Source: Batrachochytrium dendrobatidis JAM81 (Eukaryota > Chytridiomycota > Chytridiomycetes > Rhizophydiales). From it: a DNA stretch of 64,000 nucleotides. Under the pieces are notes generated by a model. It saw only the letters and a program-made list of their open reading frames with translations. It made no database searches and was not told the origin of the DNA. The DNA lies in NCBI RefSeq assembly GCF_000203795.2, contig NW_006281099.1, positions 3,041,774 through 3,105,773 on the forward strand, in the 5' to 3' direction. This document shows positions 12,147 to 25,253 of this stretch, one piece after another; the stretch's first letter is position 1, and every line of letters begins with the position of its first letter. Made by a program: the position numbers and the translations under genes.

Positions 12147-15100
12147 ATGGATCTTGATCTGTATGACGAGTTTGGTAATGCTCATCACTGGCTCTGTTTG
12201 GTCGTTTGGTTTCATTCAAACTGACTCCGTTTCTTGTGTTTTACTATTCAAACTTGAAACTAGGCAATTATATTGGCCCTGAGCTGGTCGATGACGAGGA
12301 CAAAGATGTTGCAGAGGATGATGAGCCTGCATTTTCCTTTGTTCCTGCGTCAGAAAATGAAGACATGGATGCTGATCATGCCGGTCCATCAGTAGCACTT
12401 ACTCAATTCGGCATGGACACTGACGGTTAGTTGCATATGTTGATCGGTTGCAGGAATAACATCAAGTCGTTGTGATAAGATGCTTTATTAAATCGAAATT
12501 TATTGGATGTTCAGAGGTATTGCATAACCAGATTGTACTCCACGAAGACAAGAAATACTATCCTACAGCTGCTGAAGTATTTGGTGAAGGCGTGGAAGCA
12601 CTCGTCCAGGATGAAGACACTCAGCTTCTATCTGAACCCATTATTGCCCCACAAAAGATCAAAAAGACATTTATCCATGAAAAGGATTTACCAGAAACCA
12701 ACTACAAGAAAGAGTGGGTTTATGGCTAGTCTTTCCTTTGCACAAACTCATTGCATAGCTATTGGGCTGGCATGACGTTTCTTGCTTGATCTACTATTGA
12801 AATCTAATATGCTATGCGCCTTGTTGCTTACTGATTATAGATATCTGGCAGATCTTACTGGATTTCCTGACTTGATTAGAAATGTTACAATTATGGGCCA
12901 TCTTCACCATGGAAAAACGCTTTTTATGGACATGATGGTTGAAGAAACTCATACTGTGGATTGGAGTCTTTCAAAGAATGAGCGATACACTGATGTTCAC
13001 GAACTTGAACGTACGCGAGGACTTTCCATCAAATCCATGCCGCTCTCCTTGGTTCTTCAAGATCTCAAAGGAAAATCTCACTTGCTCAATCTCATGGATA
13101 CTCCTGGTCATGTCAATTTCTCCGACGAGGTCACCTGTGCTCTTCGAATTTCAGACGGTGCTGCTATTATTGTAGATGCCGTTGAAGGCGTGATGGTTAA
13201 TACAAGGCGGCTGATTGAGCATGCTGCCTTTGAAAAGGTGCCCATGGTTTTGGTGATCAACAAAGTAGATCGTCTTATTATGGAGCTAAAACTTCCTCCT
13301 ACTGATGCCTATTTTAAACTGCAACACACAATTGAGGAAGTCAACAGTATTATGTCTGAACTATCACTTCCTCGACTGTCACCAGAACTTGGAAATGTAT
13401 GTTTTGCATCAAGTATGATGGGATGGTGCTTTTCGCTCGAGTCTTTTGCACAGATTTACAGCCAGTCTGCCAGTGGTGAGGAGTTGCCTTTGTACAATCT
13501 TGTGGATTCTATCCAGCATGTATCTTGAGTCGTGCAAAAATATTTACACATTTATATATTTTAGAGGATTTTGATGCACACGAGTTTTCTCGCAGACTTT
13601 GGGGAAATGTCTTTTTTGACAAAAACAAGCGTACATTCTGTCGTCGATCTACTGAGGATGCACCTACCCGTACGTTTGTACACTTTATTCTAGAGCCACT
13701 GTACAAGCTTTACTCGCAGGTGATTGGAGAAAATCCTCAGACTCTAAAAGCCTCGTTGGCATCTGTTGGCATCCGCCTTAAGCCCTCTATATTAGCTATT
13801 GATGTGAAGCCTCTTTTGAGAACTGTCTGCCAGCAATTTTTTGGAAATATTAATGGGTTTGTACAAATGTGTTTGACTCACCTGCCTAGTCCTGTTGCTG
13901 GTGCTTCGCTCAAGGTTTGTATTTCGACAATAACTAGGCTCATTTTGTAATCTGCACTTTACCAACAGTCCATTTTATTTATTGGCATCTATTTTAGCTG
14001 GAAAAGGCATATACTGGCTCTACAACAAGTAAATATAGCGATGCCATTCGAGCATGTGATCCCAATGGACCACTGATGATCCACATTGTAAAGCTATACA
14101 ATGCCGATGATGTTACTACATTTGATGCATTTGGTCGCGTTATGAGTGGAACAGTATCAACGGGTCAGCGTGTTCGTGTTCTTGGAGAGGGATATACCCC
14201 TGACGATGATGAGGACAGCAGTACGCAAGAAGTTGGTGCTATTTCAATCTACGAGTCCAGATATAAACTCAAGGCGGCATCTATAACTCCTGGTAACTGG
14301 GTTTTGCTGAGTGGCGTGGATGCATCTATTATCAAAACAGCTACAATTACAGACATGGACAATGATGAAGATGATCCAGTACACATCTTTAAACCACTTC
14401 GGTTTAACACCGAGGCAGTGCTAAAAATTGCCATTGAACCTGTCAACCCAACCGAGCTTCCCAAGATGCTGGATGGATTGCGTAAAATTTTAAAAAGCTA
14501 TCCAATCGTGCAAACCAAGGTGTGTGCTTTGACCTATTTTTGAAAACACCAAGGTTTTGTGCTGTTGTCTATCTAAAGCTTACAATGCTCATGTTTGGAA
14601 CAATTGTACGTTGAGTAGGTGGAGGAATCTGGGGAGCATATTATTCTTGGAACTGGCGAGCTGCACTTGGACTGTGTTCTTCACGATCTACGCAAACTCT
14701 ACTCTGAAGTAGAAATCAAGGTTGCTGATCCAGTTGTGCGATTCTGTGAAACTGTTGTCGAAACATCGTCATTAAAATGTTTTTCTGAAACCCCCAACAA
14801 AATGTAAGATAAATACTGCCAGCGATCTTGATGGTTTACTTTTTAATTAGCCTAACGCTGAATGTGTTTATTATCAGGAACAAAATCACTATGATTTGTG
14901 AGCCACTAGAAAGGGGCATTGCTGAAGACATTGAAAATCTGGCAATCAATGTAAACTGGCCAGCCAAGACTCTAGGCGAGCACTTTGTCAAAAAATATAG
15001 CTGGGATGTTCTAGCCTCGAGAAGTATTTGGGCATTCGGTCCAACTGATACTGGACCCAATATTCTTGTGAATGATACTCTTCCTTCAGAGGTATTCAAC

Positions 15101-16053
15101 TGATTTAAAATCACTGTGAATATGTTTCATGCTGTTTTTCGACTTGTTTGATTCTGATACACTATTGGCGCTTTTGATTTTATTGAATGCACATGAATAG
15201 ACAGATAAAGCTATGCTTTTTTCAATCAAAGACTCGATTCGGCAAGGTTTTCAATGGAGTACTCGCGAGGGACCTTTGACAGACGAGCCCATTCGTAATG
15301 TCAAATTCAAGATCCTTGATGCTACGATTGCCAATGAACCTCTTTTTCGAGGAAGTGGTCAAATTATCCCTACTGCTCGTCGTGTCTGCTACTCTTCGTT
15401 TTTAATGGCAGCTCCTCGACTTATGGAGCCCATTTACTATGTGGAAATTCAATCCCCTGCTGACTGTGTTCCTGCTATTTACACCGTTCTTGCTCGGAGA
15501 CGTGGACATGTTACCCAGGATACTCCTAAACCTGGATCACCTTTGTATACAGTCAAGGCGTATATTCCTGTAATTGATTCTGCTGGGTTTGAGACCGACT
15601 TGCGTACACACACCCAAGGCCAGGCATTCTGTCAACAAATCTTTGATCATTGGCAGGTGGGTCAATATCAGCATATTACTCATGGACACATTTTCTTGCT
15701 TTTGAGATTGCTTGGCATTACATGCATATCTTTGATGACCCAATATACTGACTGTCATGAACTTTGTATTTTAGATTGTTCCTGGTGATCCACTGGACAA
15801 GTCGATTACTTTGCGTCCCCTAGAGCCAAGCCAAGCTCAGCACCTGGCTCGTGATTTTATGATCAAAACACGTCGGCGTAAGGGACTCAGCGAAGATGTA
15901 GCCATCACCAAGTTCTTTGATGATCCCATGGTATGTCGATGCTTGCTAAATCCATTTAATGTTTTTGAAACCATGATGCTGTATGTACTTATACTTTTAT
16001 CTTTTTAGCTGATTGAACTTGCCAAGGCTGAAGGGGAAATTCTTTTGCGATAA
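12147..16053 (+). CDS. SNU114: U5 snRNP GTPase Snu114/EFTUD2, 11 exons
   Basis: EF-2-like GTPase of the U5 snRNP and tri-snRNP that controls spliceosome activation and disassembly. Exons: 12147-12174, 12264-12425, 12515-12713, 12841-13519, 13567-13914, 13998-14519, 14619-14803, 14878-15091, 15201-15656, 15775-15930, 16009-16053; total 997 residues. The N-terminus [17 protein letters not shown] is diagnostic, followed by an acidic stretch. The G domain shows GHLHHGKT (P-loop, ~149-156), DTPGHVNF and INKVD. EF-2-like domains II-V follow, ending in [13 protein letters not shown]. The first exon is only 28 nt. The junction 13519/13567 uses the second AG of TTTTAGAG to keep frame, the least certain splice. 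Donor 12714 (GTGGGT) is also weak but required by phase and homology. Confidence 0.95.
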
Positions 16054-16233
16054 ATTTGGTGTTTATCAAATGAAATTCAGTGACTCTTTATAATGTTGCA
16101 TAATGAATTTTCACTGTAGCAATGTAGATGTGTTTAAATTGACAACCGGTTTGCAGAGTCGACTTAATGAGATACATGTCTGTTTAACCTCGAAATATTT
16201 ATTTAAAATCGCAGAATTGCGACACAATCTCAA

Positions 16234-18088
16234 TCATACTTTGACTTTGTAATCGTTGATTGCATCAACAGAAAGACTGCCGAGGTAGGTGCGTACTTCG
16301 ATTGATAGTAAATGCTCACGTCCAAGTACTGCTTCAAATGAATCCAACGCCTTGGTAGCAAATTCTTTGGCTTTATCCATTTTTAAAGATGCATGGTACA
16401 CCTGCGCCAGTGTATACAACACCTCAGCTGCCATGATGGGCGAACCCATGTAGCTTGATCGGAAAGCATGAATAGATGACAGCATTTGCACTGCTTCGGC
16501 CATCTGTGCCGCATCTGGGGGTTCAGTATAACACAATGTTAAATCTCATACAATGCAAGCAGATCTAATCACAGTATTTGTAGACTATACCTAATTTCAT
16601 ATCAGGAGTTTTCAACACCTGTTTCCAAATGGAAACTACTTTATCAAACACTGCTGCTGCGTGATCAATGCGATCCTGATGATGAAATACAGTCCCAAGT
16701 TGAAAATATCCTCCAGTAACTATATTTCCAGTCAAAAATATGTGTGCATATGATTAATCCAATCCATCCAACGTACACATTTATAATTGCTACCAAACCT
16801 CACCAGCAATATCTTCTGGGGTTTTCGCCAATGAAATATAGTAAATCTATACAAAATCAAAAATATTTATCAGTCATGTAAAACTGCCTAATGACTTTAT
16901 CAACCCCATCATTTACATCTAGAGCTAGCTGATCTAAAGCCTTTTCGTATTGACCCTGAGAGGTATATAACAATCCAAAATTGCGATGAAGTTGCGACCG
17001 GATTGTATTTTCACATTCATCGGCTTTGAGAATTGCCCATTTTGCCAGAGAAAGGTAGTCTTCTGCCTGCTTATACTGTTTCAATCCTGAAATACATATT
17101 ACATTTAATTTCAAAGTGGTTGGTGTGTACTGGTAAATCAATCTAAACTCTGCCAGTATCAATACGTCAAGTACTGAAATATCCAAGTTGTACGTTGAAT
17201 CTCACCAATGCTAGCTTCTCCCAATAATAGATATGACGGCACAAGGTTTATGCTGTTGGGGCTCGATACGCTCATAGAAAATCGAAGAGCCTGGAGTGCA
17301 GCAGGAATTGCCAGATCATACTGTTAACATTGCATCAAGTTGAATTAGCTTATTTGGTTCCAAGCCTTTTAAATCCAATTAGCTCAGTAACGAATTAATA
17401 TGCATGTCAAATCAATGCACCTGGCCTTCAAAGAGTAACTTGTGGGCCTCTAGCTTTGTTATTTGAACTAGATGCAGTTGACGAGATCGAGTTTGCTTTT
17501 CTCTATGTTCTCGCTCTTCCTCAGATCCCAGGACAGTTATAGGTGTACGCAACGGAATCAGAAGCTGGCATATTTTATCATGAATTCCACGCGCATCAAT
17601 ATTCTGGTGATCCTCATCGCTACAATAAAGTTGGATTGAGAAACACATTTGCTTTTAAACCATAGCAATCTATTCACCATGATTCCTATTTCACTAAACA
17701 ATCAACTTGATGCAGTATTGACTAAATTTACCAATAATATGTAACACGACAGTTTTTGCATTGTATATAGCTATAATAGATGAATGGGCAGAAAACGTTA
17801 CGCGCTAGGTTAGCGAGTCCAAACATGATTCTATTACAAGTAGAGCCAGATGGAGTATTGCTTACGCAGGTTTGGCGCAGAGCTCACACACAAGTTTGAC
17901 ACCTATTTAATTTACAGTACAACAAAACACTTAGCTGAGCAAGTTCTCACGTTAATTTAAAAGCGACAGACATTGAAGAATAGGCACATTTTAGTTGAAG
18001 CAACCCAAAAGCAAACTTTGTATGAGTATCCAGTCATAGTATTACCTTTTGAGTTTGACAGCGGGTTGATGTGAATAGATGTTGTCAT
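16234..18088 (-). CDS. ZMYND12-like MYND zinc finger/TPR protein, 9 exons
   Basis: Homologue of animal ZMYND12, a protein of motile cilia and sperm flagella. Exons: 18088-18046, 17902-17866, 17770-17732, 17619-17421, 17320-17206, 17086-16917, 16846-16804, 16719-16591, 16514-16234; 351 residues, close to the animal length. The MYND finger is assembled over four exons: CELC, CKNC, YYC, then IHDKIC; the next block QLLIPLRTP is a ZMYND12 hallmark. The remainder is TPR-like helical repeats (PAALQALRF, LVPSYLLLGEAS, HRNFGLLY, EDIAVTGGYFQL). A longer frame begins at an ATG at 18224, but it cannot splice in phase to the finger exon. The ATG at 18088 gives INPLSNSKGVKLVCELC, matching the animal N-terminus. 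The presence of this gene implies that the organism builds a motile flagellum. Confidence 0.88.
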
Positions 18089-18307
18089 TTTCACTTGAAC
18101 CTGTCAGTAATAACTTTGAAGTCAAAATATCAAAAACTCGAAACTTTTCGACTTTTATATCTTTCCATCTTCCCCTTTCAAGGTAATCGGTTGTGATTTT
18201 GTGCATTCTACTGGCTTGATCCATAGATCCGTACTATTTTTTTGGTCTCATCTTTTTTGACTCTTACAGTTGATATATCTTTATTTGGGTTTTCGTTTGT
18301 AAAAGAA
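18089..18307. promoter_or_regulatory. Divergent promoter between ZMYND12-like gene and membrane-protein gene
   Basis: 219 bp between two diverging start codons. It must carry both promoters and 5' UTRs. It also contains a non-used minus-strand ATG at 18224. No recognisable transcription-factor site was identified. Confidence 0.4.
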
Positions 18308-19021
18308 ATGTCTGAGCCTATTAAAGACCAACAAACCAAACGTACTGGTTTCCAAACATCTCCAAGCAATAACTCGAACAATGCAGTTCAAGCCCAGTCA
18401 GACCATCAAAAAACCCCAAACAGCATCTTAAATGAACCTTATGACATCTCAGTTTCTACCCCAACTACATCTACAGAGAAACAAGGCGATCATGAAGGAT
18501 CTAACTTGAAATCAATGAGGCAACGCGGGCCATCATCTTCTCGTATCGATGGTGCACATGTCAACTGTGAGAATTCACCCTCAACTTCAAAGCTCAAAAA
18601 TAGCGCACATGCCAAGACGTCAGCATCATTTTTTACTGGTATGAAAAAGAACGCGACATCTATGGTGAAATACATTGCCGAGTTTATTTTGGCAGCCTTT
18701 CCAAAGAATATATCTGACTCTATCAGGAAGACTTATCACACGTACGCAGCGTTTGACATAGATCCATTCAAAACTCTCATGTCTATTGCTTTGGATGGCA
18801 TGGCTTATGTTACAGCAATGTATGCGATGGTGATGACGAGTATGATTTGGTTTATTCGCTTACCCATTCTGGTGATGATGAAACTGGCTGTACATTTTCT
18901 TGATGCAGCTCGATTTACAGGGCAAGGATTTATTTCCTGTGCAGATTATCTCAAAAAGATAATGAACGCTAATAGTTCAGATGCTGCGACTCAGTGTGAT
19001 GGGAAAATTGATGAGTCGTAA
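18308..19021 (+). CDS. Unknown protein with C-terminal membrane segments
   Basis: Single-exon frame of 237 residues starting at the first ATG (MSEPIKDQQTKRTG). The first ~100 residues are polar and Ser/Asn/Gln/Thr-rich with no structure apparent. From ~115 the chain becomes helical and hydrophobic: MVKYIAEFILAAFP, then two adjoining hydrophobic stretches (LMSIALDGMAYVTAMYAMVM and a WFIRLPILVMMKLAVHFL segment), followed by a short polar tail. It could be a hairpin-anchored membrane protein, for example of ER or lipid droplets, but I do not recognise the family. It is transcribed divergently from the ZMYND12-like gene, which is no evidence for a shared role. The frame is open and its composition looks coding. 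Confidence 0.6.
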   Translation: MSEPIKDQQTKRTGFQTSPSNNSNNAVQAQSDHQKTPNSILNEPYDISVSTPTTSTEKQGDHEGSNLKSMRQRGPSSSRIDGAHVNCENSPSTSKLKNSAHAKTSASFFTGMKKNATSMVKYIAEFILAAFPKNISDSIRKTYHTYAAFDIDPFKTLMSIALDGMAYVTAMYAMVMTSMIWFIRLPILVMMKLAVHFLDAARFTGQGFISCADYLKKIMNANSSDAATQCDGKIDES

Positions 19022-19585
19022 AGGTGATGCTGTTCAAATCTAAACCAGTTGCGCTCATGTGCACACTTGCAAGTTTGATATTTTTTATGCAAAAAAAATA
19101 AATATATATCAATGTTTTCGCAAAGTACCGACAATGAAGTTTATTTTAAAAATATAGGAGGCAGAATTGTCAAGTATATATTTGACAATAAGGTGTGGTT
19201 TGAACGAAATAAAAAGCATTTGAATATATACATTGAATCTTGAGCAAAATGGTTTAGATGAATTAGAATGAAAAAGTGCATAAACAATCAGTCTCATGGC
19301 ATTATAAGTCATAAAATTTACTGAACACCAAAACAGATGAGCCCAATATATGGACTAGAATGGATGAATTTGTTGATCGTACAGTTCATGTCAAACAATT
19401 TCAATTTATAGTTTAATTTTGTATGATTGTTGTATTTGAAGAATTGAAAATGTTTATGAAAACAAGCAATTATTGCATGAGAAAGTGTTTTACATGAATG
19501 CGACTGTAATAAGAATCGATTATTGAATTTTTTCGATATTGGAAACCGCAAATCAAAAGCCAAGTTCTTTATCAACTATAACAAA
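19022..19585. other. Intergenic, AT-rich, no supported gene
   Basis: Between the unknown membrane-protein gene and AsnRS, both on the plus strand. Two minus-strand frames (19109-19312 and 19318-19575) consist of AT-biased residues (Phe, Lys, Asn, Ile, His), lack any domain, and are probably chance. AATAAATATA near 19099 could be the polyadenylation signal of the upstream gene. Confidence 0.45.
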
Positions 19586-22198
19586 ATGACTGACCAAACA
19601 CTTGCTGAAGAAACTATTCAACAAGGTAATGAAAATACTCATTGATTGTTAGATTCTGAACACAACATGTCTTATTTTAAAGCATTTCTACTTGGTCATT
19701 GATGATTACAGTTGATTCTTTGGATCTTGCAGATAGTGGACGCTCGATATGGATCTGTGAAGTTCAAGGCAATGATGTGCAGGGAAATGGTTCTGAAAAG
19801 ATGCCTTACAAAACCCTGCTTAAAGCTCTTGAAGTCTCTGGAAGCGAAAAGGTGTCTTACTTTACTCGCAAGGTTGTCAGTGAAGGATATCAGCCCACTG
19901 CAAAAGCCGCAATCAAAAAAGCCATGAAACTACATGAAGCCAATGTTAAAAAACTGCAAAAGGCTGCTGAGAGAGCTGTTACCGACGCTGCCGAGGCGCT
20001 TAAAAATGCAGCAGCTGAAGCTGCCAAGTTGGAGGAAGCTCGCAAGATTGTGCTTGAAGAAGACCGCCTCTTGCCTGCTGCAAAAAAGGTGTTTTACTAA
20101 ACAATCATTCGATTCTACCCATATACACCGCACTTTGCTAATCTTTGAATTGTATTAAAGATTCATATTCGTCAATCCACTACCCATAGAGAAGCTCGTG
20201 TCAAGATCTCTGGATGGGTCCATCGTCTGCGAGTTCAGGGAAAGGACATGATGTTTGTTGTTCTTCGTGACGGATCTGGCTATATTCAGTGCGTTCTTAC
20301 TGGAAAGCAGGTATACTCATTGGCGTTTTATTACCTCTTGATAATTGCTTCTATTATCAAGTTGCAAAAACTGATTCAATGCAATGGCATGCTATTTTTG
20401 ACAATCTAGTGCAACACCTATGATGCTCTCACACTCACTGTAGAATCAACAGTCACTATCTATGGTGTAATCAAAACAGTTCCTGAAGGAAAGTCGGTAA
20501 GTGTATACTATTGGACTGGCTTGCTTGCCGTTTTGTTGTTAAATCTTTAAACTAGACAGTCATCTTTCTAATTTCAGGCACCAGGCGGTCATGAATTAAT
20601 TTCAGACTATTGGGTTATTCACGGAAAAGCACCAGGTGGTGATGAAGCATTTGGTAACAAGCTGAACACTGTAAGCTTTTTGCTCGATTTTGACATTGTA
20701 ATCTTGCACAAATTTGGGTCTAAACTACGTATTTGCGTTGTTTTTACAGGAATCTAGCCCAGATATTCTCCTTGATCAGCGCCATTTAGTCTTGCGTGGC
20801 GAAACCACATCATCTATCATGCGTGTACGTGCTTTGATGCTTAAAGGATTTCGCAGCTTTTTTGAATCACGTTTTATCACAGAAGTTACTCCTCCATTGA
20901 TGGTGCAGACCCAAGTCGAGGGTGGTTCAACTTTATTTGAGTTCAACTACTATGAAGAAAAGGTATTTTTGTTTATCTGGGCAAGACTATTATCATACCC
21001 AATTTTTGTCGGAAAGCACCGATACCATGTTTTTGTTAACCAAATACATTCTATAGGCGTACCTGACTCAATCTTCTCAATTGTATTTGGAAACTTGTCT
21101 TCCATCAATTGGTGATTCATACTGTATTACCGAATCTTTTCGTGCTGAAAAATCCCACACTCGTCGCCATCTTTCAGAGTGAGTTTTTAGTATTCATAGC
21201 CAGCTTTAATCAAGCATTGGAAAGTATTTTTATAACTAATACTTTACTTTTATTCGATGATTAGATTTACCCACTGTGAGGCAGAGCTTGCATTCATTAC
21301 GTTTGACGATCTTTTATCTTGCATGGAGGATATGGTGAGACCTATTATTGGTTCATGATAACCTTTTTCTGACATTACTTGTCACTAATAGCGCACATAA
21401 CGAATTTAATCATGTTTATATTCAAGGTCGTTGACGTTGTTGGCTCGATTTTGGCTGATCCAATTGGCGCCTCTATTGTTAAAGACCTCAACCCCAACTT
21501 TAAAGCGCCTAAAAAGCCTTTTCGTCGCATGCAGTACACTGAAGCCATCAAATGGCTGAATGATAACGGTGTCAAGAAGGACGTGATTGATGAAGAAACT
21601 GGCAAGCCTAAAATTGACAAGACAACTGGTCAAGTTATGCAAGTTGACTATGTTTATGGCGAGGATATTCCAGAAGGTCCGGAGCGCCGTATGACTGATA
21701 CAATTGGCGAGCCGATTTTGTTGTGCCGTTTCCCTGCTGAAATCAAGGGTTTCTATATGAAGCGTTGTCCCGAATCACTTGCTTTGACTGAGAGCGTTGA
21801 TTTACTGATGCCCAATGTTGGTGAAATTGTTGGTGGATCGATGAGGATTTCAGATTTGGTAAGCGTACTCTTGTTTTGAAATCTAGAGTTTTTGTCAACA
21901 TTTGACCATGTTTGCACATTCTATAGGCTGAGCTTATGGCTGGTTATAGTCGTGAAGGAATTGATCCATCTCCTTACTACTGGTTTACTGATCAACGCAA
22001 GTACGGTACTTGCGAGCACGGTGGATTCGGTCTTGGTGTTGAGCGTCTTCTTGCCTGGCTTCTTGACCGCTTTTCTGTTCGGGAGGTAATGTCTAGTGTA
22101 TTAAACTCTGAGCCATCTTGATATCAATTATTGATTATCATGTATTCAACATTTAGGTGTGTCTTTACCCACGCTTCATGGGCCGCTGCACTCCGTAA
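19586..22198 (+). CDS. Asparaginyl-tRNA synthetase, cytosolic, 11 exons
   Basis: Class IIb aminoacyl-tRNA synthetase that charges tRNA-Asn. Exons: 19586-19625, 19712-20088, 20161-20310, 20410-20496, 20578-20670, 20750-20962, 21057-21178, 21265-21334, 21427-21858, 21927-22085, 22157-22198; 594 residues. An N-terminal extension (residues ~15-140) includes the eukaryotic AsnRS-specific region and a Lys/Ala/Glu coiled coil ([20 protein letters not shown]). Then comes the OB-fold anticodon domain ([20 protein letters not shown]) and the catalytic core: motif 2 ([22 protein letters not shown]) and motif 3 ([11 protein letters not shown]). It ends [10 protein letters not shown], the canonical eukaryotic C-terminus. 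All introns are short (under 135 bp). The N-terminus has no organellar presequence, so a cytosolic location is inferred. Confidence 0.96.
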
Positions 22199-22382
22199 AT
22201 GCTTTTAATGGGTTTATGTTCAAAACCCTTTTTAAATGTTCTTATTTACAACCGACTTTATGGAATAATTTCAAAATGAAATTTTCAAACAGCATGATAC
22301 TTCACTTTTCAGTGTTTATTGTAATCTAGTAATAAACTGTACTGGTTGCTATCAATCAAAAATCCTTGACGGCGTGTTTTGA

Positions 22383-25253
22383 TCAAAAGTTTAAATCCTT
22401 TTCATTTCCATCAGAAGTGGTCGCAGAATCACTTTTGGGAGTTGTTTGCATATTTTCTACATCATACTTGCGTCCAAATCCTGCCCCACGTTTTGTCCAT
22501 GCAGCCGTGGAATGTGATGGATCGTCTGCATCATCGTCAGCCTCTGAAGAAAAAATATTGCTTGCATGAATACCTCTCACAAGAATATTTTCCTCTGCAT
22601 AGGGATTTTCAAACAACACTTGATTCAAGCTTGCTTTTTTTTCCAAAGTAACTTTTTCAAGAGTTTCGGTTCCACCACCAGGCAGTTTGAGATCTGCATC
22701 AAACAAAGGCTGAATTGGCGTAGTGTCCTGTGGTGATGCATGATCAAAAGTGGGCACAACTGGCTTTGGTATGTGTTCAAATCCAACAAGGTTGATGATT
22801 TTCTGCATGCATTCCAAATAATCCAGATGATGTCGAATGATACTTGACACATCAATATTTTCTACCCACTTTGCTTTCCTATCAATTTCGTTTAATTTTA
22901 GTTTAGGATCGGCATGAAGATCCACATCGGCAGATAGAGCATGCTGAGGAGGTAGCATTGTCGGGGTTTCACCAAGTGATCGAATATGATGGAGGTTATG
23001 CTGTGGATTGTGGGATTCGTGTCTAGAATGAACAAAAGCTTTGCGCATTTGTTGGATATTGAGAATAGGAGTCAAGCCTGCAGTATCCAGCTCTCCTGCT
23101 TCTGGCAAAACTTTTCTGCGTAAAAATTGAAGCATCCAGTCGTTTGGAGCGTAGCCATTCACCCAACGGCCATTGATTACAGATGAGATTTCAAACCACA
23201 TGGATGGTGTGCCACTGATGGGAATGCCAAAAAGATACACGGAATCAATGATGGCATATGCATCAGCATTTCCTGCTTCTCCAGCTTTCGCCAAATCCTG
23301 CAATGCGTGAAGGATGGCAACTGCACCCAGAGAGAACCCTATGAGTGAGACGGGCCGATGTCCACGAAGTCGCGCAAGGAGGATCTCTTTTGCAAGTACA
23401 TGTCCAGCACTTTCTGCTCGCAAAAGGCCAAGCTCCCATGGACTATCAACAAGATATCCGCTTTGAAGAAGACTGATCGGCCATGCAAGGGCCGATACAA
23501 TCGATGTCATGACGCCTTGTTGTGGAATGGGTGTTGTCAACGAGGCACGCGGAACCACTTCAGATTGCAGCGTCAAGTTGGATACTTTTTTTTCTGTCAA
23601 ACATAGAGCCTCAGTAGTTATTGGCTGAACAGAGTCAGTAGCTACAGACTGATTCGCGGTATCCATCTTGGAGTTTTCTTCGTCATTGCTACTGACAACA
23701 GGTAGATCTACGCCAATTCCAGATGCCATACGACTGCCTAATGTGCCCATGGCATTATGTACGCTCCAGAAATTATGCAAAGCATTACCTACTTCCTGAA
23801 GACAGTCTAGTTCAAACTGGAGTGCTTCGATATGGGTAAATGGCATTTTGGATGGTAGTGACAGCCAAGGTTCTTCCACGTCATGCTGTTCCAATAAAAA
23901 TCCGGAAACACAAATCATGATATTTAAACTAGGATGGCTGTCAAATACAAGTTTTAAATCAACATCTTGGATATCTTTGAGTCTGCGGCTAAAAGAATAT
24001 GCTACCGAATACATGCATAGTATATTGTGTTGTAAGCAGTCGCACTCTAATCAAACTCACTTTAAATAGACTAACCCTATGGCGAAAACCAATAAAATCT
24101 AACCTGTGGTGCTACCCCCAGTAATACCAAATAGTGTTGACATGGCCATCGCTCCACTGGCTGTTCCCAACCCCTCAACAATCCCGGTAGCAATCGCACC
24201 AGTCATTCCTGCATAGCCAAATAGTGATCCAAGACCAGCCGACAAAAATGGTGCAGCCATTCCTCCAGTTAGTCCAATAAACAGTCCTCCACCAACCGTT
24301 GCAGCACCTAATGCCAAATATTTACTTTGCCAACTCATTAATGGATGTTTTGATTTGATTTGGCTCGGATCTTTCTCTTCTGTACGTGAAGTCCCCAAGA
24401 TCTCACTCCAAATCTGAACTGCTGCTCCATGTTCAATGTCCTGCTGCACCAAACACTTGATCTGGTCTCGTTCATTTTGACTGCGGTATTCGCCACTTAC
24501 AGTTGTGTCAAATATAATATCTGATAAACGCCGAAAGAGAACGCGCAGTCTGGCATCGTATCGCAGCTCTTTGGTTTTAACAGCAACGTTTTTGAGAGCA
24601 GTAAAGATGAGATTGTAGAGAATAACATGAGATATTCTAATTAGTTGAGATGAATATTGGTCGTTCTGAGTGTTGGACTGTTTGCTGGTGATCTCGGCAG
24701 ATTCAATCGTAGATCGAAGACTTTCTGACAATGCTTCTACAGATACTCCATATTCTGACATTTCTGCTATTGCAGCTCGTTCTGTATGTAAAATTAAAAT
24801 TGACCAATGTGCTAGTGAGTCTGATAGTCCGGCTTCATGCCCTTTGACTCTAACTGTAAATACAGTCTACATACCTTGAAGACTTAGTTTATTGAATGTC
24901 AGCAAACCATCCATCAGCTTTGTCTTCCAAGACACAAAACTCCTTACAGCAGGATGCCTTTTGTTTTCTTCCATGTTAATAAGTGCTTTGAGTCCAAGAG
25001 GGTCGTACCAGTACGATGAGGCTGATGCTATTTTCTCATGCTGGACACCATTCGATACTTTGCTGGCTTTGGAGGATTGTCCAACTCGAGACTGTTCCCA
25101 ATCACAAAACGTTTCTTCTAGTAACCGCTCTTGCTCTTGCAGTACAAGCCATACCAATCCAATGTATGCGTAAAGAATATCTGCCGACAAAGGCCTACTA
25201 AGAATTGCATCACGATCTGCAGGGCTGGTCTTGGATGGATCCATTGCTTCCAT
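22383..25253 (-). CDS. DUF726/TMCO4 family alpha/beta-hydrolase membrane protein, 3 exons
   Basis: Related to human TMCO4 and yeast YFL034W, a poorly characterised family with a hydrolase fold and a glycine-rich membrane hairpin. Exons 25253-24875, 24781-24104 and 24001-22383 join to 891 residues. After a helical N-terminal half comes the family's Gly-rich membrane segment (YLALGAATVGGGLFIGLTGG and onward, about residues 280-350). Next is SVAYSFSRRLKDIQDVDL and the hydrolase core with nucleophile-elbow LIGFSLGAVA (Ser ~576). The last ~200 residues are polar and end with an acidic stretch EADDDADDPSH. An Asn/Ser/Asp-rich insertion (about 445-520) interrupts the hydrolase region. Exon 3 has an in-frame ATG just upstream of its acceptor, but splicing to the preceding exon preserves the family order. 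Biochemical substrate is unknown. Confidence 0.88.

Noticed and set aside
18042..18224. Longer N-terminal frame for the ZMYND12-like gene starting at 18224
   Set aside because: Its phase at the donor (18046) is incompatible with the zinc-finger exon, whereas ATG 18088 in another frame splices correctly and matches the family N-terminus.
19109..19575. Two minus-strand frames in the AT-rich gap before AsnRS
   Set aside because: Residue content mirrors AT-rich sequence; no domain or splice logic.
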